50,213 nucleotides of DNA from the NCBI GenBank assembly GCA_902537425.1, contig CACBBD010000009.1, positions 1 through 50,213 of the forward strand. Direction: 5' to 3'. The translations under genes were made by a program, and so were the position numbers. The notes below the pieces were generated by a model that worked only from the letters and a program-made list of their open reading frames with translations, was not told the origin of the DNA and ran no database searches. The stretch comes from an uncultured SAR86 cluster bacterium. GTDB taxonomy: Bacteria > Pseudomonadota > Gammaproteobacteria > Magnimaribacterales > Magnimaribacteraceae. Below, piece after piece: positions 18,658 to 26,976 of the stretch. Within the stretch, counting starts at the first letter, position 1. The number at the start of each line of letters is the position of its first letter.

Positions 18658-20202
18658 ATGTCTGTCAAACATTATGATTGGTCTGCTTATCATGCTTACG
18701 TGAGGCCAACAAAGATAGCAATTCGTGACCTGAGCTCAAAACAAACTTTAACTTATAAAGAGCTTGATGAGAGGGCTTGTCTTCTGGCAAATTGGTTGCA
18801 AAGTGTGGGAGTAAAAAAGGGAGACAGGATTGCAATTTTATCTCAGAATTGTGCTGAATTTTTTGAATTAGAATTTGCCTGTGCAAAGATAGGAGCTATA
18901 GAACTTCCCTTAAACTGGAGATTAACAAAGCCCGAACTGGAATATATTCTTAATGACAGCTCGCCTAAAGTTCTTATCTATGATGAATCTTTTTATGATA
19001 TCTCAAACGAATTAATAAAAGATTGCAATATATCCAGTCATTTAGAGATTGATAAAGAAGATTTAAATAGTCAGTATGAGATTACTCTTAAGGAATCCAG
19101 TTTTGATTATGATCAACCGGAAATCACACAAGAAGATTTGATAATGATTATGTATACATCTGGTACAACTGGTCACCCAAAAGGGGCGATGATTAATCAT
19201 CAAATGCAACTTTATAATGTCATCAATCTAGCCTCACCTGCATTTGTAACTTCAGATACTGTTCAGCTAGTGGTTTTACCTCTTTTTCATACCGGCGGTA
19301 TGAACTGTTATGCAAATCCTGTTTTGCATGCAGGTGGAGAATTAATTCTTATAAGAGATTTTGATCCTGGCTTAGCATTATCAATTCTTGGAAATCCCGA
19401 ATTTCAGGTATCTCATTTTTTTGCAGTTCCAGCCCCATATCAATTCATGATGAATCATCCTGATTTTGATAACACTGATTTATCAAGTCTGAAAGTTGCA
19501 GGAGTAGGTGGTGCTCCATGCGCTGAGGCAATACTCAGAACCTGGTCTGATAGAGGCGTTTCTATGATTCAGGGCTGGGGTATGACTGAGACAAGTCCTG
19601 GAGGTATAGGACTTCCCGCTGAAGATGCTGAGAGAAAGTTAGGCTCAGCAGGAAAGCCACTTTTGCATACAGAAGTCAAAGTAGTTGACGATGAAGGACA
19701 GGAGCTTCCTTGGGGAGAGGTAGGGGAGCTTTATATAAGAGGTCCAAATATCACACCTGGTTACTGGAATAATGAAGAGGCTACAAAGAACTCTTTCGAA
19801 GGCGATTGGCTCAAAACTGGTGATGCTGCAAGATTTGATGAGGAAGGATTTATATATATCGTAGATCGTTGGAAAGATATGTATATATCCGGCGGAGAAA
19901 ATGTTTATCCAGCTGAAGTTGAAAATGTTCTTTACCAACTTCCTGAAATTGCTGAGGCAGCAATTATTGGTGTACCAGACAATAGATGGGGTGAGACAGG
20001 TATAGCGTTTATCAGCCTCAAATCAGAACAAACCCTAGAAGAAAAAGATATCATAGAACATTGCCTAAAAAACCTCGCAAAATTTAAAGTTCCAAATTCA
20101 GTGAAATTCATAGATGCCTTACCACGAAATGCTACTGGTAAAGTCTTAAAAAGAAACTTAAGAGATGATCTTCTTGGGTCAGATGCTCCAGCTATTTCTT
20201 AG
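18658..20202 (+). CDS. AMP-forming acyl-CoA ligase (fatty-acid/aryl acid type)
   Basis: A 514-residue member of the adenylate-forming superfamily that would activate a carboxylic acid to its acyl-CoA with ATP. The P-loop-like motif YTSGTTGHPKG is near 165-175, GWGMTETSPG supplies the adenine-site residues, KTGDAARFDEEGF the ribose-binding aspartate, DRWKDMYISGGENVYP the hinge, and GKVLKRNLR the catalytic lysine. The start follows CTGGGGAAATTT. Sequence alone does not separate medium-chain fatty acids, aryl acids and other acids. The SDR and VOC genes that follow probably act on the same compound or its CoA ester. Confidence 0.92.
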   Translation: MSVKHYDWSAYHAYVRPTKIAIRDLSSKQTLTYKELDERACLLANWLQSVGVKKGDRIAILSQNCAEFFELEFACAKIGAIELPLNWRLTKPELEYILNDSSPKVLIYDESFYDISNELIKDCNISSHLEIDKEDLNSQYEITLKESSFDYDQPEITQEDLIMIMYTSGTTGHPKGAMINHQMQLYNVINLASPAFVTSDTVQLVVLPLFHTGGMNCYANPVLHAGGELILIRDFDPGLALSILGNPEFQVSHFFAVPAPYQFMMNHPDFDNTDLSSLKVAGVGGAPCAEAILRTWSDRGVSMIQGWGMTETSPGGIGLPAEDAERKLGSAGKPLLHTEVKVVDDEGQELPWGEVGELYIRGPNITPGYWNNEEATKNSFEGDWLKTGDAARFDEEGFIYIVDRWKDMYISGGENVYPAEVENVLYQLPEIAEAAIIGVPDNRWGETGIAFISLKSEQTLEEKDIIEHCLKNLAKFKVPNSVKFIDALPRNATGKVLKRNLRDDLLGSDAPAIS

Positions 20203-20230
20203 TATCAATATATAGCAATTAAATTATTTT

Positions 20231-21061
20231 ATGTCTCTATCAGAATTTTCATTAAAAGGTAAAAAGGCTTTAGTCATTGGTGCAAGAAGAAATATGGGGA
20301 AGGGTTTTGCCCTTGGACTTGCTGAAGCAGGGGCCGATGTTGCTGTCACAGATCTAAATATCGAATCTGGTCAGCTTGATGCAGTTTGTAAAGAAATTAA
20401 GGCTATGAACAGGCAGTCTATCTGCATCAAGACAGATATTTCTTCCCAGCCAGATGTAAAAAACATGGTTGATCAAGTTATGCAGGAATTTGGAGGTATC
20501 GATATTCTGATGAATGTGGCTGTCATGTATCACATGAAATCACTAGTGGATCTAGATGAAGAAAGTTGGGATATGCTTAGTAATGTAAATTTGAAGGGTT
20601 ATTGGCTCACTATTCAGGAAGTGGCCCCGATAATGAAGAAACAAAAAAGTGGAAGCATAATTAACCTAACTTCGAGAGGTGGACTTAAGGCACATGCTGA
20701 TAAAGCTATGGGAAACTATGCAATAGTTAAATCAGGTATAGCAATGATGACAAGACAGTATGCAAGATATCTCGGACCTCATAATGTAAGAGTCAATGCC
20801 ATTGCACCTTCTTTAGTCGAGTGGGAAGAATTTCCGGGCCAAGAAAATAGAGAAAATAAAACTATAACTAAAGAAGAAGAAACAATAGAAATATCTGAAA
20901 AAGAGAAATTTGAAGCATGGTCTACTGGACCAGAAAATATTCCTTTAGGACGTGTTGCTACCTTTAATGAAATGGCAAATGCGGCTGTTTTCCTAGCTTC
21001 TGATGCATCTAGTTATGTAAACGGCACTATCTTAAATGTTGATGGCGGATACATGGCATGA
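20231..21061 (+). CDS. SDR family oxidoreductase with altered NNAG motif
   Basis: A 276-residue short-chain dehydrogenase. The cofactor loop reads GARRNMGKG at 17-25. The catalytic triad is Ser148, Tyr163 and Lys167 (YAIVK), and the C-terminus has NVDGGYMA. The usual NNAG motif reads NVAV at 95-98, and an acidic, lysine-rich insert lies around 200-225, before the substrate-lid region. Arg19-Arg20 in the cofactor loop could favour NADP(H). Its stop overlaps the VOC gene start by 4 bases (ATGA), so the two proteins are probably made together and may be successive steps. The substrate is unknown. Confidence 0.87.
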   Translation: MSLSEFSLKGKKALVIGARRNMGKGFALGLAEAGADVAVTDLNIESGQLDAVCKEIKAMNRQSICIKTDISSQPDVKNMVDQVMQEFGGIDILMNVAVMYHMKSLVDLDEESWDMLSNVNLKGYWLTIQEVAPIMKKQKSGSIINLTSRGGLKAHADKAMGNYAIVKSGIAMMTRQYARYLGPHNVRVNAIAPSLVEWEEFPGQENRENKTITKEEETIEISEKEKFEAWSTGPENIPLGRVATFNEMANAAVFLASDASSYVNGTILNVDGGYMA

Positions 21062-21978
21062 TACATAACTGGGAATTTAACCATCTCGGGATGATGGTCA
21101 CAGATCGAGATGAAATATTGAGCTACTATCAGTCTATTGGACTTGGGGTTAGCGTAGGTCCGCAGCCTCTATTGCCATACATAGAGGGTGAAGGAGAGAT
21201 AACTTTTTTTAAAGAGCTTAATGGCGAACCTATCTCTCATAGATTTGTGACCGGGGGAGCGCATAATTTTAAAGATGGCCAGTCACAAATTGGAAATTGT
21301 CAGTTGGAAGTTTATGCCATGCGACCTGGACCCGGCATGTTCATTAGCAGATATCTAGAGAAGAAGGGTGATGGAATTAATCACATAGCTTTTAATACGA
21401 AAGATATTGAAAGAGATACTCAATTTTTTTTAGATCGAGGCTGCGAATTAGTTTTTAATGTTACAACTAATGGCAAAACTGTTGAAAATTACATAGATAC
21501 TAGATTACATGGAGATTTAATGATTTCTTTGAGGCCGCCGGCAGATAATTGGGAAAAATCTTGGCGAAAAAATAATGAATCGCATCCTCTAGTCAATAAA
21601 TGGAAATTTTTAGGAATAGGAATATGCGTTAATGATTTAGAGTCTGCTTCTCATTATTACTCGAAACTAGGTTATAAGAGAATTGAAGAAAAGAAGGTCA
21701 GAAAAGAATGGAAAATAACCTCTGAAGAATTCTATGTAAGTAATGTACTTTTTGAATTGATACAGGCCGAAAAAGATAGCATTTATAAAAATTCATTAGC
21801 ACAACGAGGTGATGGCGTGGCAGAAATAATTTTTAAGGTTTCCAATCTGAAAAAAGAAATGGATTTACTTAAACTTAAAGGCGCTAAGATACTAAAAGTA
21901 TCTGATGATAAGAAAACGGCTTACATTGATTCATGCCTGAAAGGTAACTTACTTACTAGGCTTATAGAAAAGGAATAA
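21058..21978 (+). CDS. Two-module VOC (glyoxalase/dioxygenase fold) protein
   Basis: A 306-residue protein with two vicinal-oxygen-chelate modules, about 1-165 and 180-306. Module 1 keeps three candidate metal ligands: His9 (FNHLG), Glu84 (QLEVY) and His109 (INHIAF). The fourth position is Ser157 where glutamate is common. Module 2 lacks the histidines (GIGIC at 187-190, AEIIF at 255-259) and looks structural. This differs from ring-cleaving extradiol dioxygenases, whose ligands lie in module 2, and is closer to epimerase or glyoxalase-like members. It overlaps the SDR gene by 4 bases. Fold is secure; reaction unknown. Confidence 0.83.
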   Translation: MIHNWEFNHLGMMVTDRDEILSYYQSIGLGVSVGPQPLLPYIEGEGEITFFKELNGEPISHRFVTGGAHNFKDGQSQIGNCQLEVYAMRPGPGMFISRYLEKKGDGINHIAFNTKDIERDTQFFLDRGCELVFNVTTNGKTVENYIDTRLHGDLMISLRPPADNWEKSWRKNNESHPLVNKWKFLGIGICVNDLESASHYYSKLGYKRIEEKKVRKEWKITSEEFYVSNVLFELIQAEKDSIYKNSLAQRGDGVAEIIFKVSNLKKEMDLLKLKGAKILKVSDDKKTAYIDSCLKGNLLTRLIEKE

Positions 21979-21980
21979 CC

Positions 21981-22115
21981 ATGGAATTTTCTTCTTTCAT
22001 TGCTGCTATTCTCATATTTCTTATCTGCCTAATAGTTTCGTTAAAGCCGAGTAAAATTATCACACTTCTGGGTGCAATTTTAATCCTTCCACTGCTACTT
22101 CTAGTAATCTATTAG
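21981..22115 (+). CDS. Small two-helix membrane protein, function unknown
   Basis: A 44-residue frame starting 2 bases after the VOC stop, with AAGGAATAACC before ATG as a reasonable ribosome-binding site. It has a hydrophobic helix (about 6-20), a short basic turn (LKPSKI) and a second hydrophobic helix to the end. This is the same hairpin plan as the 52-residue protein at the other end of the CoA-ligase cluster, though sequence identity is not obvious. Tight linkage and a good ribosome-binding site support translation. I do not recognise the family. Confidence 0.55.
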   Translation: MEFSSFIAAILIFLICLIVSLKPSKIITLLGAILILPLLLLVIY

Positions 22116-22162
22116 TGATTAAGGCTATTGAGAGCCATCATTACGGAAAATAAACGAAAAGG

Positions 22163-22191
22163 TTGACTTTTAAAAAGAAGCTTCAACTAAT
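22163..22191 (+). promoter_or_regulatory. Possible promoter for the TonB-dependent receptor
   Basis: TTGACT at 22163 and ACTAAT at 22186 have 17-base spacing. Transcription from here would give a leader of roughly 78 bases. The 160-base gap 22116-22275 holds nothing else that I can support. Confidence 0.3.
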
Positions 22192-22275
22192 TACTTGATT
22201 ATTTTTGACCTCATACTACACTTTACGTACTAATTTTAAATTATTTAAGTTTGCTTACTTTATGGGGGACCAATA

Positions 22276-24858
22276 ATGTTTAAAAACATTCGTGAAAAGT
22301 TAACCTTTTATCTTTCAACTTTTATTTTATTAAATGCTTCTGCATTCGGCGGCTATGTTTTAGCCCAAGATGCTTTAGAAGAAATTGTGGTTACTGCTAG
22401 GAAAAAAGCAGAAAGTTTACAAGACGTACCTTTGTCTGTTTCAGCTCTTAGAGAGAGCTCTCTTGAAGAACTTGGCGTTAATGTTTTTGAAGATTATTTA
22501 CTTCAGCTACCAAGTGTTACAGCTGGAGGAGCTGGTCCAGGAACAAGCACAATTTATATTCGAGGTCTTGCTTCAACTACTCCAAATCTTACAACAGCGG
22601 GAGTCGGTGGTTTGGCCCCGAACGTATCATTTTATCTTGATGAGCAACCTCTAGCTCAACCTGGTAGAAATCTTGATGTATATGCAGCTGATATAAGCCG
22701 TATAGAAGTATTGAAAGGACCACAAGGAACACTTTTTGGGGCTAGCTCACAAGCAGGTGTCGTAAGAATGATTACTAATAAGCCCGTGATAGGAGAAACT
22801 GAATTGAACCTAGAGCTTGAAACAAGGCGTATGGGTGAAGGAGATCCTGGTGGAAAAGCTGAACTAGTTACAAACATACCTTTGGGTGAATCAACTGCTA
22901 TGAGATTTGTTGCTTACAGAGACAGAAAAGGTGGCTATATTGACCAAGTTGCAGGCTCACTAGATGTGAGTCAATCTGCGCGCTTTAGACTAGAAGGAGC
23001 AGTCAGAGATAACGGACTTCCTGTTTCTGCTGCGAGAAAAGGTTTTCAGGCCGGCGTTGATCTTTCCGGGGTCACAATGCCTAAAGCAAATGCTATTGTT
23101 AAAGAAAATGTAAATGAAGTTTCTTACGAAGGTTATAGAGCAAGCATAGCTCATGAAATAGACGATAATTGGGAAGCGCTAGTTACCGCATCAGGACAAA
23201 CTTTAGAATCTGATGGAGTATTTTTTACTGACCCTGCCTTAGATGATCTAGAAATTCAGAGATATCATAATGATAGTCTTAAAGACGAATTTGATAATGC
23301 AAGCGTAACTATCGAAGGCTCAATTGGTGATTTGGAAATCCTTTACACAGGTGCTTATACAGATAGACAGTCGGATCAGATAATTGACTACACAGACTAT
23401 CTTTTTGTAGGTCAATATTTACCTTATTACATTTGTGATTATTATGTTACGTATACAAAATTCGCACCAGGGAATGTACCAACTGGAAATTGCGGTGCAC
23501 CTGATATGTTTGTTGATTCCATAACAGATACTGAAGTGAAAACTCATGAGATAAGAATCAATGCTCCTGTGGCTAACAATATGAGCTTGACTGCAGGTGC
23601 TTTTTTTAGCGATCTAGAGTTAAAGGAACACAATATGTTCACTTATCCAGGCTCACCTGTGAGTGATATTGGATTCAAAACGAACTATGCTCTGACTGAT
23701 ATATCAGTTACTGGAATACCAGATCATGGTAAGTCCAAGATGTATGCTGGAGCAGGTTGGCATTCAGGAAGAGGGCCTTACGAACTGCCAGTAGTCTTTG
23801 TCAATGATGTTCGAAGAACTGACAAACAACAAGGTATTTTTGGTGAGTTGAGCATTGATATCAATGATGATATTGAATTGACTCTTGGAGCGAGGTGGTA
23901 CGATATTGAGGTTGATCTTGAAGGTAGTGCAAATGCTTCATTTGGAAATGGTTTCGGTGGACCAGATGAACAAAGATTTGGAACTAATCTCTCTGTTCAA
24001 TACGACGAACCAGGAGCAGTTTCTGGCAATGCTCTGTTAGATGCTCTAAATTATCCAGACAAAGCAGAAACAGATGGTGTTATAGGTAAAGCCACTTTAT
24101 CTTGGAACAGAACACAAGACACTATGTACTATGTGACATGGTCAGAAGGCTTTAGACCAGGATTATTAAATCGTCCAGCGGGACAATCTACACCAGATGG
24201 CTCTTACACTGTCAGACCTGTAACGGATTCTGATGAAGTTACAAATTATGAGTTCGGATGGAAGTCTGTATTAAATGACGGAAGATTAAGGTTCAACGGA
24301 AGTGTATTTTTTGTAGACATTTCAGGTTTACAAACAACAATATTTGATCCAAGCATAGCAAATCTTTTCTTCTCAGATAATGCCGCAGATGCTGAGATTT
24401 CGGGTATTGAGGGTGATTTCCTTTATTACCCCAATATTGATGGTCTGATGATTTCAGGTGCTTTCTCTTTGCTTGATTCTGAGATCAAGAAGTCCTTAAC
24501 TACAACCGATGTAGTTGCAGGACAAGAGTTAGCCTTTGCTCCTGGCGTGCAGGCAAATTTGGTTGCTAGATACGAATGGGGACTTACTGCAGGCAATCAA
24601 GGTCATTTGCAAGCCCAAGTTAATTGGTCTGATGAAAGTTTTTCAGACATTATTGAGCCAAACAAAGCTAAACAAGATAGTTATAGTTTTGTTAATTTAC
24701 GAGCTGGTATAAGCAATGACGATTGGATGACAGAGATGTACGTCGATAACGTGACCGATGAGAGAGCAGAAATTAGTAATAATTTTGTTTTTGATCGACA
24801 ACGTGTAGCCGTCATCAGACCAATGAACTATGGTTTTAGGTTTAAACGTAAATTCTAA
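22276..24858 (+). CDS. TonB-dependent outer-membrane receptor
   Basis: An 860-residue outer-membrane receptor. Residues 1 to about 31 are a signal peptide (a hydrophobic run ending in GGYVLAQ). LEEIVVTARK at 34-43 is the TonB-box region common in CirA/FecA-like marine receptors. A plug domain follows, with YIRGLAS and EVLKGPQGTLFGASSQAG, and then a long beta-barrel ending in the sorting signature with C-terminal Phe (FRFKRKF). Such receptors import ligands too large or scarce for porins, powered by TonB-ExbBD. Its position after the CoA-ligase/SDR/VOC genes suggests a related organic substrate, which is inference. It has its own 160-base upstream region and a terminator. Confidence 0.94.
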   Translation: MFKNIREKLTFYLSTFILLNASAFGGYVLAQDALEEIVVTARKKAESLQDVPLSVSALRESSLEELGVNVFEDYLLQLPSVTAGGAGPGTSTIYIRGLASTTPNLTTAGVGGLAPNVSFYLDEQPLAQPGRNLDVYAADISRIEVLKGPQGTLFGASSQAGVVRMITNKPVIGETELNLELETRRMGEGDPGGKAELVTNIPLGESTAMRFVAYRDRKGGYIDQVAGSLDVSQSARFRLEGAVRDNGLPVSAARKGFQAGVDLSGVTMPKANAIVKENVNEVSYEGYRASIAHEIDDNWEALVTASGQTLESDGVFFTDPALDDLEIQRYHNDSLKDEFDNASVTIEGSIGDLEILYTGAYTDRQSDQIIDYTDYLFVGQYLPYYICDYYVTYTKFAPGNVPTGNCGAPDMFVDSITDTEVKTHEIRINAPVANNMSLTAGAFFSDLELKEHNMFTYPGSPVSDIGFKTNYALTDISVTGIPDHGKSKMYAGAGWHSGRGPYELPVVFVNDVRRTDKQQGIFGELSIDINDDIELTLGARWYDIEVDLEGSANASFGNGFGGPDEQRFGTNLSVQYDEPGAVSGNALLDALNYPDKAETDGVIGKATLSWNRTQDTMYYVTWSEGFRPGLLNRPAGQSTPDGSYTVRPVTDSDEVTNYEFGWKSVLNDGRLRFNGSVFFVDISGLQTTIFDPSIANLFFSDNAADAEISGIEGDFLYYPNIDGLMISGAFSLLDSEIKKSLTTTDVVAGQELAFAPGVQANLVARYEWGLTAGNQGHLQAQVNWSDESFSDIIEPNKAKQDSYSFVNLRAGISNDDWMTEMYVDNVTDERAEISNNFVFDRQRVAVIRPMNYGFRFKRKF

Positions 24859-24878
24859 GCTATAAATAGAAAATTAAA

Positions 24879-24902
24879 GGGGAGCTTTGGCTCCCTTTTT
24901 TC
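24879..24902 (+). terminator. Rho-independent terminator after the TonB-dependent receptor
   Basis: A perfect 6-base-pair stem GGGAGC/GCTCCC (24880-24885 with 24890-24895) around TTTG is followed directly by T6. It lies 21 bases after the receptor stop and separates it from the TPR-sulfotransferase. Confidence 0.85.
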
Positions 24903-24937
24903 CTTCAAGAAAGTAATGAGGGCAATAAAAGCATTTT

Positions 24938-26968
24938 ATGGATAAGAACAAGGTCGATATAGATGATACCAATATTTCATTAGATCTTAGTGATGCGACC
25001 CAAGCAGTCAAAGAAAATAGATTTCAAGATGCTATTTTATTATTACAAAGAATTCTAAAAGATCAGCCCGATAATATAGATGCGTTATATCTTTCGGCTG
25101 TTTCTAGTAGATACCTTAAGAAATTTGATCAATCTGAAAGTTTCATCATGGATTTACTATCAAATGCTCCTGATATGGGTCGTGCTTACCAGGAATATGG
25201 ACATTTAAACAGAGATCAAGGAAACGAAGAAAAAGCTGTGATGCACTACAGGCAAGCTTGCGAACTAAACCCAGCACTCTTGGCCTCTTGGGATTTTCTT
25301 TACCAATACTTTAAGAAATATAAAAATAAACCTGCAGCAGATCATGCAGAGGATCAACTTAAAAAGTTGAAATCTTTACCAGGATTGCTTTTGTATATTA
25401 GTCAAATACTTAATGAGGGAAGGCTAGGATTGGCTGAAGAAAAGTGCAGAGCTTTTCTTAAAAAGAATCCCACAAATACATATGCTATGTCTCTTCTTGC
25501 TGAAATAGCAAATAGACTAGGATATTTCGATGATGCTGAATTCTTACTTGAGAAAGCAGTTGAATTTAGTCCAGATGATGGCGACTTGAGGACGAAATAT
25601 GCAGAAATACTCAGGAAAAAACAAAAGTTTTCTAAAACTATGGAGCAAGTTGAAATACTCTGTGAGAAGTTCCCTGATAACCTAAATTACAAAGCACAAA
25701 AAGCAAGTGAGATCATGCAAAATGGTGATCATGAGGAAGCTATAAATTTACTAAATGATATTCTTAAAAAGAATCCTTATAACTTTAGTACGCTTACCTC
25801 TAGAGGTCATGCGCAGAAAACATTAGGTAAGACAGAACAAGCAATTAAAAGTTATCAATCTGCTTATCAAATAAAACCTGATCATGGAGAAGCATTCTTT
25901 TCCCTAGCGAACTTGAAGACTTATTCTTTTACAAATCAAGAATTAGATAACATGAGAGAACAAGTTGAGCGAATAGATTTATCATTGAGAGATAAAGCAT
26001 ATTTTCATTTTGCTCTTGCTCAAGGATGTGAGGTAAATGGTGAATTTGAGGAAGCTTTTCATCATTTAGTTCGAGGTAACCAAATTAAAAAAGATCAAAG
26101 TCAATATTCTATTGAGAGAATGGACAATGAATTGAATGCTCAAATGGATGTTTGCGATGATTCGTTTTTCAATGATTTAGGTGATGGAGGATATCAAACT
26201 AAAGACCCAATATTTATACTGGGCCTTCCTAGAGCTGGCTCTACCTTAATAGAGCAGATCTTAGCATCACATTCGATGATAGATGGCACATTGGAACTTC
26301 CAAATATTCTCTCAATTGCACAGAGTTTAAGAGGTGAAGATATCTATGGAAAATTTGGCAATTATCCAAAAAGCATGAAGTCCATGAGTCCTGATCAAAG
26401 AAAAGAATTAGGTAGAAACTTCATTGAAGATACGAGGATGCATAGAAAAGACGCTCCTTTTTTTACAGATAAAATGCCTAATAATTTTAGGCATATTGGA
26501 TTAATTCATTTGATTATGCCAAATGCAAAAATTATTGATGCAAGAAGATATTCTCTTGATTGTTGTTTCAGTATGTTTAAACAACTTTTTGCCCAAGGCC
26601 AAGAGTTCACATACGGACTTGAAGAAGCTGGTAGCTACTATAATAGTTATGTCAAGCTAATGAATCATTGGGATTCTGTTCTACCCGGCAAGATTTTGAG
26701 AGTAAATAATGAAGATGTAGTTGAAGACCTTGAGGGACAAGTCACCAACATCCTTGAATTTCTTGAATTACCTTTTGAAGAAGAATGTATTTCCTTTTAT
26801 GAAACTGAGAGATCAGTAAGGACTGCTAGTTCCGAGCAAGTCAGAAAACCTGTAAACAAAGAAGGTATGGGTAGATGGAAGCCTTATGCTAAATATTTAA
26901 AGCCCCTAGTTAAAACTCTAGATAAAGATCTTCTTAAGTCAGAAGATATTGCACACATAACTGAATAG
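24938..26968 (+). CDS. TPR-repeat sulfotransferase
   Basis: A 676-residue fusion. Roughly residues 15-330 are tandem tetratricopeptide repeats, seen as alternating helices with A/G-Y-x-x-A patterns such as YAMSLLAEIANRLGYFDDAE. From about 425 to the end is a PAPS-dependent sulfotransferase domain: LGLPRAGSTLIEQIL is the 5'-phosphosulfate loop, and the 3'-phosphate segment follows near DARRYSLDCC. There is no signal peptide, so it probably works in the cytoplasm. Such fusions are frequent in marine proteobacteria; the acceptor (polysaccharide, lipid or protein) is not known, and the TPR part may bind it. It is followed 8 bases later by the BCCT gene. Confidence 0.9.
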   Translation: MDKNKVDIDDTNISLDLSDATQAVKENRFQDAILLLQRILKDQPDNIDALYLSAVSSRYLKKFDQSESFIMDLLSNAPDMGRAYQEYGHLNRDQGNEEKAVMHYRQACELNPALLASWDFLYQYFKKYKNKPAADHAEDQLKKLKSLPGLLLYISQILNEGRLGLAEEKCRAFLKKNPTNTYAMSLLAEIANRLGYFDDAEFLLEKAVEFSPDDGDLRTKYAEILRKKQKFSKTMEQVEILCEKFPDNLNYKAQKASEIMQNGDHEEAINLLNDILKKNPYNFSTLTSRGHAQKTLGKTEQAIKSYQSAYQIKPDHGEAFFSLANLKTYSFTNQELDNMREQVERIDLSLRDKAYFHFALAQGCEVNGEFEEAFHHLVRGNQIKKDQSQYSIERMDNELNAQMDVCDDSFFNDLGDGGYQTKDPIFILGLPRAGSTLIEQILASHSMIDGTLELPNILSIAQSLRGEDIYGKFGNYPKSMKSMSPDQRKELGRNFIEDTRMHRKDAPFFTDKMPNNFRHIGLIHLIMPNAKIIDARRYSLDCCFSMFKQLFAQGQEFTYGLEEAGSYYNSYVKLMNHWDSVLPGKILRVNNEDVVEDLEGQVTNILEFLELPFEEECISFYETERSVRTASSEQVRKPVNKEGMGRWKPYAKYLKPLVKTLDKDLLKSEDIAHITE

Positions 26969-26976
26969 AAGATTAT

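Noticed and set aside
18480-18677. 65-codon frame starting with TTG before the CoA ligase
   Set aside because: It runs into the CoA ligase start and has no coherent protein character; the overlapping 52-residue membrane frame at 18487 fits better.
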